A stretch of DNA of 10,094 nt, taken from Hyphomonas sp. GTDB taxonomy: Bacteria > Pseudomonadota > Alphaproteobacteria > Caulobacterales > Hyphomonadaceae. The translations under genes and the position numbers were made by a program. The stretch lies in assembly GCA_024743015.1 (NCBI GenBank), contig JANSXJ010000114.1, positions 1 through 10,094 of the forward strand, given 5' to 3'. The notes below the pieces were generated by a model. It had not been told where the DNA came from. It ran no database searches and saw only the letters and a list, made by a program, of their open reading frames with translations. Positions 1 through 7,471 of this stretch are shown piece after piece (position 1 is the first letter of the stretch; each line of letters starts with the position of its first letter).

Positions 1-108
1 CATCGCTTTACAAGGCCCACACCATTCTGCCCAGAAGTCCACAACGACAGGGGTGTCGCTCGCGACGGCATCGTCGAAATTATCGTCTGTGATATGCTCA
101 GCGGCCAT
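1..108 (-). CDS. trxA: Thioredoxin, N-terminal part (runs off left edge)
   Basis: This is a cytoplasmic thiol-disulfide oxidoreductase that reduces protein disulfides and is itself recharged by thioredoxin reductase. Only the first 36 codons lie in the window; the frame is open to base 1. The peptide begins [11 protein letters not shown], continues into the beta strand VVVDFWAEW at residues 21-29, and carries the redox-active WCGPCK at residues 29-34, with Cys30 and Cys33 as the catalytic pair. This is the classical Trx1 active site, not a DsbA- or TlpA-type motif, and no signal peptide precedes it. The ATG has a near-perfect Shine-Dalgarno, GGAGGT, four bases upstream. The gene follows addA after a 55-bp gap, a known alphaproteobacterial neighbourhood, and probably has its own promoter (see 139-167). 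The rest of the gene is outside the window. Confidence 0.96.
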   Translation of the reverse strand, partial: MAAEHITDDNFDDAVASDTPVVVDFWAEWCGPCKAM

Positions 109-112
109 TTTG

Positions 113-118
113 ACCTCC
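113..118 (-). promoter_or_regulatory. Strong ribosome binding site of trxA
   Basis: On the minus strand the sequence reads GGAGGT-CAAA-ATG, an almost complete anti-16S match four bases before the trxA start. It is the strongest ribosome site noted at any gene start in the window. This fits a highly expressed housekeeping gene translated independently of addA. Confidence 0.8.
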
Positions 119-138
119 GTTGAATTCTATCGTGGGGC

Positions 139-167
139 ATAAGATAGGGACTCTTTACCCTCGTCAA
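139..167 (-). promoter_or_regulatory. Candidate sigma-70 promoter for trxA, overlapping the addA stop
   Basis: On the minus strand, TTGACG (167 to 162; five of six matches to TTGACA) is followed after exactly 17 bases by TCTTAT (144 to 139; four of six matches to TATAAT). A start site near 131-133 would give a leader of about 24 bases that contains the trxA ribosome site. The -35 box overlaps the TGA stop codon of addA (166 to 164). The -10 box is imperfect and alphaproteobacterial promoters vary, so this is inference from spacing and position. Confidence 0.45.
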
Positions 168-3100
168 ACCCGGCTCTCAACACGGTTTAGTGATTCTGAC
201 ATCGCCTGACCATCCAGTTCGATCAGATGTGGGCCGTCCGTATAGAGCAAGGCGCATCGTACCGGGCGATCCGGAAAGAGCGTCTGGAAGACGGCGCGGT
301 AGGCTGCCATTTGAACCAGATAAGGCGTCTCGATATCGCTCGCACGAACGGGGGCAGGTCTATCTGTCTTGTAGTCGACAATCATCACGTGATCCTCATG
401 GATGATCAGCCGGTCGACGCGGCCATTGACCATTTGCCCGCCAGGAAGCGTCCCGACGATCGCTGCTTCGTTGCGGCCACCGGAAGCGAAAACCCCCGCA
501 AAATTCGGATCGCGGAGCGTTCGAAGCGTCACCTCGAGCATCTCGCCTTGGTCTTCGGCGGACAGGTCCGGCTCACGGGCGAGGAAGCGGCTTCCGGCAC
601 GCTCCCAGTCTGCCTCGGGGAGATCGGGCAATGTTTGCAGCAGGGCATGAATCAGCCGGCCTCTGCGCAAGGCCGCGCTGCGGTCGGGACCAAAGGGCGC
701 GATCACCGCCGCACGATCTTCTGTGAGACGAGACGGGGCAGCCAGCCGCGCTGGTGGAACAGGTGCCGGGGCCAGGCGTTTCAACCAGGCAGGCGTTGCA
801 ATCGATTCAGCGCTAGCCGCCTGATCTGCATCGATACATATTGGGGCTTCGCCATAAAAAAGGCGATCACCTGGAATGGTCTCGTCATCGACATCGCTGT
901 CGGTAAGAGCGCGCATTGCTATCAGGCACCAGCGATACCAAGACGATTTTGCATACCCGGTCTTGCTCGATCCCAGTCCGGCGCCCGCGATGATCAACCG
1001 GTCCGACGCACGAGTGAGAGCGACATAAAGCAGGCGTCTCGACTCGCGTTCTGCAGCCACATTGGCGGCGTCGCGCAATTCTGATGTCGCGCGGCAGTCG
1101 AGCCGCGACGATGGGCTGTGCAGCGGTGTCCCGTCATCTGTGAAGAATAGGTCATCCGAAACTGATTTTGTTGCCCCAGTCGTGTCCGGCAGAATGACCA
1201 CGGGCGATTGTAGACCCTTCGCGCCGTGAACGGTCATGACCCGTACGGCCTGGTCAGGTTCGCCAAGTTCGCGCTTCAAAACGGTGTCGCGCCCTTCCGT
1301 TTCCGACAGATAGGCCTGCAGGCTTTTCGCTTTGCTCATGTCATGACTGAGCGCGCCGGAGAGCAATGCCTGGATCGGATCGCGGACCGGTTCACCGAGC
1401 CGCCGGATCAGCTTGTCCCAGCCGCTAACACCCTCTGCATCGCGTTCGGTGAGCGCCCGTGTCAGGAACTCAAATGCTGGAAGATCCCGGTGTTCGATCA
1501 AGCGCTGACAAAAATGCCTGGCAGCCTGAAATTCGGATGTCTGGCTCGTGTTCAGACGCTGCCAGAGTGTCTGTTCCTCGCGGCCATGTGCCAATGCGAA
1601 CAAGTGGCGATCATCATCGACAAGGTCGCAAAACGGGCCGCGCAAGATTTCCGCGAGCGTCAGGTCATCTCCGGGCTGCAGCGCGAACCGAATGAGGTTC
1701 AGGCAATCCTGGACACCAATATTGTCCAACAGGCGAAGCCGGTCCGCACCAGCCACGGCGACGCCTTCCTGCTTGAGGCTCTCGATCAGGGCATCGAACA
1801 GCTCGTTGCGGCTTCGCACCAGGATCAGAATATCTTCCGCTTGAACAGGTTTACGGATCCAGCTGCGATCAGGCTGCTCCTGCCAGACGCTTTCCCCGCG
1901 ATCGATCATCTGGCGGACCTCGAGTGCGATACTGCGCGCCAGACGACGGCGGGGCGCGTCTGCCGGTATGTGATCTGTCGGCGTCGTCCAGGCATCGTCT
2001 TCAGCGTCCGGGCCGGATGGCATCTCAAGCGGCCAAAGTTCCACGCGGCCGGGTTGGTTGGACCGCCGCGCCGTGTGCGGCTTCAGATCCGCATCAACAG
2101 GCGGCAGGGGATCCGTTGCTGCGTCCGACAGGGGCACGCGCGCCCGCACTTCATCGACGAAGCGCAACACTTCAGGTGTCGACCGGAAGGACATCGCCAT
2201 CTCGGGTTGATTGACGGGCCGGTCCTCAGCCTCCGCGATGATTGCCTCGCGCGCGACAAAGGTCAGTTTCTCTGCTTGAAACTGTTGCTGATCGGCACCC
2301 TGAAACGAATAGATCGATTGTTTCGGATCGCCGACGACAAACTGAGTACGAGGGTCTGCTTGCCGGTCGCGCCCAATGCCGGACTGAAACTCCTGGATGA
2401 GCGCATTGATCAGAGCCCATTGCGACGGGCTTGTATCCTGAGCCTCATCGAGAAGCAGATGCGTTAAGCCGCCATCAAGTTTGTAGAGAACCCACTCTGC
2501 GGCGTTGGAGCGGGTCAACAGCGCGCGTGTATGTTCGATCAGATCCTCGAAATCGAGTGCGGCCCGCATCCGTTTCTCTTGCCCATAGGCATCGATCATG
2601 GGCAGTCCAATGCGCATCAGCGCGATCGTTCGTTCCGCCACTTCCGCCGCTGCGAGTTCGGCCTGCACGCGTTTCATGCGTGTGATCTCGCGACCTTCCG
2701 GATCTCCCTTTTTGAGATTGCGGGTGAATAAGTCCGCCACCAGAGGACCCGCCTTGGCGGTGAAAGGATTGCTCCCGGCTGGAAAATCGCCCTTCGCTCC
2801 TGCGAGCGCACTCATATAGATCTGATAGCGTTCCTCGGCATTGTCAGTGTGGATGAGAGAGGTGAGCGCGGTCAGGAGTTTTTTGTCCGAGCTACCGGGT
2901 TTCTCGAGCACGTTCAGAGCGTCGATTGCGGCGCTCAGCTCAGCTTCCGGCAGCGCGTCCACCATGGCGGCTTGCAAAATCTCGTCAGGACGTGCGGCTC
3001 CTGCCGCAGCAGCAATCCGAATTCTTTCATCAAGTTCCATTTCGGAACCTAAAGAATACCAGAAGGCTTGCAGCGCCTGCCGCTTGTACTGCAACGCATT

Positions 3101-3727
3101 GAGCGCCGCGCCGACTCCCAGCCCACCAGTGGCGCGGGCCAGCACCCGCATTTCGTCTGGATGGGACAATGCGGCGGCTTCCAGACGCTCGGAGAGGACC
3201 GACCGCCACAGGCTGTTTGCTTCATCCTCTTCGATCTCCTGAAACCCAGGAGATATTCCGGCCTCCAGAGGGAACCGCCTCAGGATTCGGGCGCAGAAAG
3301 CGTGGATGGTTTCAATGCGCAGTCCGCCGGGTGTTTCCAGCGCGCGAGCAAACAATGCGCGTGCCTGTCGCAGATCCTCTGGTGCATAGTCTGTGTCCGA
3401 CCGTCCTTCGAGCTCTGCGAGTTTGCGCCGCAGAGCGCCGTCATCTGCGACTGACCAGTCTCCCAACCGGGAAAAGAGCCTGGATAACATCTCGTTGGCC
3501 GCCGCCTTGGTGTAGGTGATACAGAGAATGGAATCCGGCGGCGCACCAGGGCGGCCATCCGGTCGCTGTAGCAAGAGGCGCGCAACCCGGTCGATCAGCA
3601 CTTTGGTTTTGCCTGATCCGGCATTTGCTTCAACCCAAGCCGACAATCCGGGCTCAGCTGCCTGCGCCTGTGCGCGCTTGGCCTGCTCGAAAGCGGCGCT
3701 CTCAGGGGAGGTCACCGCATCAGTCAT
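164..3727 (-). CDS. addA: Double-strand break repair helicase-nuclease subunit AddA
   Basis: AddA is the motor subunit of the cytoplasmic AddAB complex, which unwinds and resects double-strand DNA ends and prepares 3' tails for RecA. The chosen start gives 1187 residues, the usual size for the alphaproteobacterial type. All superfamily 1A helicase motifs are present: Walker A ANAGSGKT (34-41), ITYTKAAANEM (70-80), TIHAF (140-144), Walker B LLLDEAQD (424-431), VVGDPKQSIYSFQGAD (464-479), SFRSTPEVL (513-521), VMTVHGAKGL (830-839) and LLYVALTRASDRL (899-911). A RecB-family nuclease domain ends the protein: RGRLIH (His1027), Glu1087, GRVDRL (Asp1105), IVDYKT (Asp1118, Lys1120) and QMAAY (Gln1139), so it should be catalytically active. 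The ATG at 3727 overlaps the addB stop by 8 bp. In-frame ATGs at 3751 and 3784 lie inside addB and would add a non-conserved leader. No strong ribosome site precedes the gene, suggesting translational coupling to addB. Confidence 0.97.
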   Translation of the reverse strand: MTDAVTSPESAAFEQAKRAQAQAAEPGLSAWVEANAGSGKTKVLIDRVARLLLQRPDGRPGAPPDSILCITYTKAAANEMLSRLFSRLGDWSVADDGALRRKLAELEGRSDTDYAPEDLRQARALFARALETPGGLRIETIHAFCARILRRFPLEAGISPGFQEIEEDEANSLWRSVLSERLEAAALSHPDEMRVLARATGGLGVGAALNALQYKRQALQAFWYSLGSEMELDERIRIAAAAGAARPDEILQAAMVDALPEAELSAAIDALNVLEKPGSSDKKLLTALTSLIHTDNAEERYQIYMSALAGAKGDFPAGSNPFTAKAGPLVADLFTRNLKKGDPEGREITRMKRVQAELAAAEVAERTIALMRIGLPMIDAYGQEKRMRAALDFEDLIEHTRALLTRSNAAEWVLYKLDGGLTHLLLDEAQDTSPSQWALINALIQEFQSGIGRDRQADPRTQFVVGDPKQSIYSFQGADQQQFQAEKLTFVAREAIIAEAEDRPVNQPEMAMSFRSTPEVLRFVDEVRARVPLSDAATDPLPPVDADLKPHTARRSNQPGRVELWPLEMPSGPDAEDDAWTTPTDHIPADAPRRRLARSIALEVRQMIDRGESVWQEQPDRSWIRKPVQAEDILILVRSRNELFDALIESLKQEGVAVAGADRLRLLDNIGVQDCLNLIRFALQPGDDLTLAEILRGPFCDLVDDDRHLFALAHGREEQTLWQRLNTSQTSEFQAARHFCQRLIEHRDLPAFEFLTRALTERDAEGVSGWDKLIRRLGEPVRDPIQALLSGALSHDMSKAKSLQAYLSETEGRDTVLKRELGEPDQAVRVMTVHGAKGLQSPVVILPDTTGATKSVSDDLFFTDDGTPLHSPSSRLDCRATSELRDAANVAAERESRRLLYVALTRASDRLIIAGAGLGSSKTGYAKSSWYRWCLIAMRALTDSDVDDETIPGDRLFYGEAPICIDADQAASAESIATPAWLKRLAPAPVPPARLAAPSRLTEDRAAVIAPFGPDRSAALRRGRLIHALLQTLPDLPEADWERAGSRFLAREPDLSAEDQGEMLEVTLRTLRDPNFAGVFASGGRNEAAIVGTLPGGQMVNGRVDRLIIHEDHVMIVDYKTDRPAPVRASDIETPYLVQMAAYRAVFQTLFPDRPVRCALLYTDGPHLIELDGQAMSESLNRVESRV

Positions 3728-6700
3728 AGGTCGCGAGCCCGGTCCATTCATCCCGCCGGGCGAGCCGCGAATAATCGCTTTCATAGCTCACGCGTTCCGG
3801 ACGGGGTGCACTCAAATAGGGTTGATCTGGCTTTGAGAATGCAGAGATGAGGCGGACGAGCCCAGCCTCGGCTTCAGCGATTATGTCGGCAATGGGAGCC
3901 GCCTCGATCCCGGCGCGCGCGTTGGCTTCACCAATTTCTCTGATTTCAAAGCTTGTCCCAAATCGTAAATAGGTAAGCGCATCGACATCGGCTTTGCCAA
4001 GTTTCCCATAACCGCCTTCGCGCGCGATGAGGCCTTGCAACGGCATTTGCGGGCTGAGCCCGGCGCGGACCTGTTTTTCGCTTGGTGGTTTTCCGGATTT
4101 GAAATCCAGAATAGCGGCGCGGCCACCCATCCACCGCTCGATCCGATCCGCAGTACCGCTTAAGGTAAAACTGGCGCCATCAATTTCGAGTGTGATCTCT
4201 CCATACGCTTCGGTAAGCGGTTTGCCGTCCAGCTTGGCCGCCTGATCTGCGCGCCACTCAAGATATTTCGCGCTGATCTCACGCCGTCGCTCGCGCAAGG
4301 CGATGAGTTCGGATTCAGGTTCACCGCCGCGCCGCAACTCTTCTTCCAACAGCGTGAGCAAAGCCTCCGGATCGTTCGGCGTACTCTCCTCTTCAAACCG
4401 TTCCAACGCCTTGTGAATTGCCGTGCCGCGCAGTCGCACATCGGGCGGGAGGTTCAGCGGATCCAGACGACGAAGCCCCAGCACGTATTCGCAATAAATC
4501 GCGTACGGGTCGCGCACCAATTGTTCGATTCTTGTGACGGACAGCTTGTTCGGACGAGCCGCGATCGGCGGAGCGGGTCGCGGTTCCGCGCTAAATCCTG
4601 CGATGGGGGCGGGGGCCTGTTCGAGAACTTCGAGCCAAGCCAAGGGGTTGGAGTCTGGCGAGGGCGCCAGCGCCGTGTCAGCCTGCACACCAAGGGCGCC
4701 GCGTGCCAGCGTTTTTAGCCGCCAGAGCCAACGCGATGCTACAGCCGGTTTATCGTCCCGCCGCTGACTGGAGAGCAAGGTCACGTTCGGAGCTGCGGCG
4801 AGTTGCGCAAAATCATGCGCCGAAAGCCCAATCCGCTCATCCGGGTCGGATAGCCCGATCCGTTTGCGGAAAATGCGCGGCAGGAACGCCTCGGCAGGGG
4901 GCTGCGCCGGCCAGATGCCTTCATTCAAGCCGGCCAGGATGAGCCGATCCGCTGTTTGCAGTCGAGCTTCCAGCGGTCCCCAGATCGCCAATCGCGGATG
5001 TGGCGAACCGGAATGCACGCTCACCATCAGCGCCTCGGCATTCAGGAGCTCGTTCCAGATTTTTGGCGATTGCAGACCGAGAGGCTCTGCAAGTTCGGAG
5101 AGGTCCCGCATCAATCGCGACAAAGCAGCTCCGTCTTCTCCCGACCAAGGGTCAGGGGCGTGCGACATGCGGCTCGATACCTCGCTCACCGTCCGAAACC
5201 AGTCCGCGCCGGTGCATGGCGCCGTCTCGAGCGCGACGGGGAACACGTCGGAGAGATCCGACATCACGGACTGAGCGCGATTGAAATCTTTCTTGCTGCC
5301 GTGGCCGTGGCGGCTGGGTTTGCTTTCGGCCAGCTGATCGATGTGCGCGACGAGTTCGGGCCAGTCTTGCCAGAGGCGTGGTCCTCGAAGGCAGGCGCGG
5401 TCAAGCGCAAGAACTGCGTCAGGATCGAGGCGGCAATAGGGGTGGTTGAGGACGGCCATCAGCGCAACGGGGCAAGCCGGATCGAGCAACCATTCAGCGA
5501 CCAGCAAAGCGAGACTGCCAGAATCGGTTTGGGTCAGGGGCCAACCCGACGAGGGCGCGACTTCAATGTCCCAGCGTTTCAAAACGGCGCTGACGCGCCG
5601 CGCGAGTCCGGGATCCGGCGTGACCATAGCGGCCGTGCGTCCGTCATGTTCGAGGGTTTCGCGCAATATCAGCGCGGCCAGCAAGGCTTCGTCCGTGTCA
5701 TCCTTGGCGTCGAGGATGGACAAGCCATTCAGTGCCGCTTTTACGAAAGCCGCAGTGTCTCCATTCTCGGCCATTTGCGACAGGCGCAGCGTCCAGTCCG
5801 CTGTGCTGGGGGCGGGGGCAAGCGCTTCGTGAATGAGGCGTCGCCGCGCAGACGCATTCGGCGCAGAGCTGCGGGCAGGCCATGGGTGCACGACATCTGG
5901 TGTCAGTCCGAGTTCCTTCAACGTCCTCGCCAGCGTGAACTGAGGATGTGAGGGCGCGTTGCCAACACGCTCCAGTGCTTCTGGGCCGAGCTCGAGATCC
6001 AGGCCCGGCAGCAAGACCAGACCATTTGGCAGCGACATGGTGGCCTTCATGAGCAATCGACTGGCAGGCGTCGCCCCGGTCGAACCGGCAATGATGACAG
6101 GGGACTGCGGGGGTCGCGACTGCCATTCCCGCGTCATCGCCTCGGCGGCGGCATAACGTCGGACATAGGGATCCATGCGCATCGCGCTTTCAAGCTCGGT
6201 CGGCCACTGTTCGGTGATGATCGACAGGAACTCGACAGAATGCTGCCAATGATCGGCGAGCTGGCTTTCTGAAACCAGCGATTTGAGGTGTGACCAATCA
6301 ACCTCTCCTGAGAGAGCAGCCTGGTCGAGCACGCGGGCGAGCTCGCGTGCCGCCGAGAGGCAGGAGGCTGGCGGCGCTCCACCGCCATGGGCTTCAAAAT
6401 AGGCCATGACCAGCCGGGTCAGACGACCAATGCGTTCTGCGGGCGACATGACCGGCGGCAAATCCGCAAGCGCGGTTTCTGCGCTGGGCGGTGCATCGTC
6501 CGTTTCGAGATCCCCAAGAGCTCGAATGTCGGGGAGCAAGCTTGCCTCACGGTTCCCGGCTTTGTGCAAGGCGAAGGCGAGCGCGCGTTCCGAGCGGCGA
6601 TTGGGAACATAGATGAGGGCGTTGGACAGCGCTTCAGGATCCTCTGCGAGGCCCGTTTCAGTCGCCAACACACCCGCGAGTTCTTCAAGAAAATTCGCCC

Positions 6701-6752
6701 CGGGCGGAATAGTGTAAACCTTTGGGCGGTCTGGGCCGAACAAGCTACTCAT
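3720..6752 (-). CDS. addB: Double-strand break repair nuclease subunit AddB, alphaproteobacterial type
   Basis: AddB is the partner of AddA. It supplies the second nuclease of the complex and a helicase-like scaffold that in other species recognises Chi. The protein has 1010 residues. Where a Walker A loop would be expected, the N-terminus has IYVPNRRSERAL (47-58), so ATP-driven motor activity here is unlikely; this is usual for the alphaproteobacterial form. A LAGLNEGIWP segment, typical of AddB, lies in the middle of the protein. The C-terminal RecB-type nuclease core is intact: RGTAIH (His780), GTADRI (Asp869), ILDFKSGK (881-888; Asp883 and Lys885) and PQMPLQ (Gln902). One cysteine (Cys754) stands where the first iron-sulfur ligand lies in Bacillus AddB. 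The C-terminal tail around 988-1003 (VSYESDYSRLARRDEW) has no cysteine, so no [4Fe-4S] cluster is expected. The start codon shares ATGA with the stop of the upstream nucleotidyltransferase gene. Confidence 0.96.
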   Translation of the reverse strand: MSSLFGPDRPKVYTIPPGANFLEELAGVLATETGLAEDPEALSNALIYVPNRRSERALAFALHKAGNREASLLPDIRALGDLETDDAPPSAETALADLPPVMSPAERIGRLTRLVMAYFEAHGGGAPPASCLSAARELARVLDQAALSGEVDWSHLKSLVSESQLADHWQHSVEFLSIITEQWPTELESAMRMDPYVRRYAAAEAMTREWQSRPPQSPVIIAGSTGATPASRLLMKATMSLPNGLVLLPGLDLELGPEALERVGNAPSHPQFTLARTLKELGLTPDVVHPWPARSSAPNASARRRLIHEALAPAPSTADWTLRLSQMAENGDTAAFVKAALNGLSILDAKDDTDEALLAALILRETLEHDGRTAAMVTPDPGLARRVSAVLKRWDIEVAPSSGWPLTQTDSGSLALLVAEWLLDPACPVALMAVLNHPYCRLDPDAVLALDRACLRGPRLWQDWPELVAHIDQLAESKPSRHGHGSKKDFNRAQSVMSDLSDVFPVALETAPCTGADWFRTVSEVSSRMSHAPDPWSGEDGAALSRLMRDLSELAEPLGLQSPKIWNELLNAEALMVSVHSGSPHPRLAIWGPLEARLQTADRLILAGLNEGIWPAQPPAEAFLPRIFRKRIGLSDPDERIGLSAHDFAQLAAAPNVTLLSSQRRDDKPAVASRWLWRLKTLARGALGVQADTALAPSPDSNPLAWLEVLEQAPAPIAGFSAEPRPAPPIAARPNKLSVTRIEQLVRDPYAIYCEYVLGLRRLDPLNLPPDVRLRGTAIHKALERFEEESTPNDPEALLTLLEEELRRGGEPESELIALRERRREISAKYLEWRADQAAKLDGKPLTEAYGEITLEIDGASFTLSGTADRIERWMGGRAAILDFKSGKPPSEKQVRAGLSPQMPLQGLIAREGGYGKLGKADVDALTYLRFGTSFEIREIGEANARAGIEAAPIADIIAEAEAGLVRLISAFSKPDQPYLSAPRPERVSYESDYSRLARRDEWTGLATYD

Positions 6753-7471
6753 GCGCCGTGGCAGCGCAGCCAGAACTCTGCGTCCTTTAGCGCTTGTGGG
6801 TCGCCGACATGCAGCCAGAACCGATCGAGAGGCACACCGTGCACACGCTGATTGGGGATGAGATCGTTCCAGATCCTGTTTGCGGAAAAAGGTTCAATTG
6901 GCGCTTTATCATAGAGGGAGGGCTTGATGATCCGCACACCGGCATAGGCCCAGGGCGCGCTTTCTGCGTCGCCCCGGCGGGTGACATGGCCTTTTTCATC
7001 CCGGAAGAAATCTCCGGCACCTGGAAAGCCCAGGCTGCGCCTGACATCTGCCAGCAACAATAATTCATCCATAAGTTCCGAATCGAAACCCACGGCGAGC
7101 TCTTTGAGCGGTCCCGGGCCAGTGGGTTCCCAAAAGGCATCCGTATTCACGACAAATATTGGATCTTCGCCGAGCAGTGGGCGCGCCTTTGCCAAACCGC
7201 CGCCAGTTTCGAGCACTTGGTCGCGTTCGTCGGAAATCACGATCTGCAGATCGTGGCGATCCTGCAAATGCGCTTCAACGAGGTCAGCGCACCAGTGAAC
7301 ATTGATCACTGCCCGCTCGACCCCGGCCACGACAAGATTGTCCAGCAGCCGATCAATCATGCTTCGCCCAGCGACCTCGAGAAGGGGTTTTGCAGTCGCG
7401 TCGGTCAAAGGACGCATGCGCGTGCCGAGACCGGCGGCGAGAACCATAGCGGTGTGCGGCATGCGGCTCAT
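6749..7471 (-). CDS. murU: N-acetylmuramate-1-phosphate uridylyltransferase (MurU-like nucleotidyltransferase)
   Basis: The 240-residue protein belongs to the sugar-1-phosphate nucleotidyltransferase family with a Rossmann-like fold. The signature LAAGLGTRMRPLT (11-23) binds the nucleotide, with the conserved AKPL (27-30) after it. LETGGGLAKA (87-96), a hallmark of the MurU/HddC-like group, and VVNTDAFW (107-114), with the metal-binding Asp111, follow. HVGDPQAL (221-228) closes the core. There is no C-terminal left-handed helix repeat, so it is not a GlmU- or GlmM-associated bifunctional enzyme. Its direct coupling to an AmgK-like kinase gene supports the MurU role: MurNAc-1-phosphate plus UTP gives UDP-MurNAc, bypassing MurA and MurB. 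The ATG at 7471 shares ATGA with the kinase stop and has GGAGAT six bases upstream; an ATG three codons later (7462) is less well placed. A mannose- or glucose-1-phosphate specificity cannot be excluded from sequence alone. Confidence 0.82.
   Translation of the reverse strand: MSRMPHTAMVLAAGLGTRMRPLTDATAKPLLEVAGRSMIDRLLDNLVVAGVERAVINVHWCADLVEAHLQDRHDLQIVISDERDQVLETGGGLAKARPLLGEDPIFVVNTDAFWEPTGPGPLKELAVGFDSELMDELLLLADVRRSLGFPGAGDFFRDEKGHVTRRGDAESAPWAYAGVRIIKPSLYDKAPIEPFSANRIWNDLIPNQRVHGVPLDRFWLHVGDPQALKDAEFWLRCHGA

Noticed and set aside
146..161. Short inverted repeat AGGG...CCCT after addA as a terminator
   Set aside because: The stem is only about four pairs with an eight-base loop, and no T-run follows on the minus strand. 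It also lies within the candidate trxA promoter spacer.
227..1084. 285-codon plus-strand open frame antisense to the addA nuclease domain
   Set aside because: It is a shadow of a strongly conserved coding region, with no family resemblance and a composition typical of antisense reading.
1226..2467. 413-codon open frame on the plus strand, antisense to addA
   Set aside because: It lies wholly inside addA, whose helicase motifs are read on the other strand. The translation has no recognisable domain, and long antisense frames are common in GC-rich coding DNA.
3728..3784. N-terminal extension of AddA from ATG at 3784 or 3751
   Set aside because: The extra residues are addB 3' coding sequence read in another frame, and they do not resemble the AddA N-terminus. 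The ATG at 3727 gives the normal stop/start overlap.
4604..4618. G-rich run as a possible quadruplex (and a similar one near 5808-5820)
   Set aside because: Each has only two adjacent G-runs, not four. They are explained by Pro/Ala codons of addB on the other strand.
4956..5951. 331-codon plus-strand open frame antisense to addB
   Set aside because: There is no domain and no supporting context. The minus-strand frame is clearly AddB.
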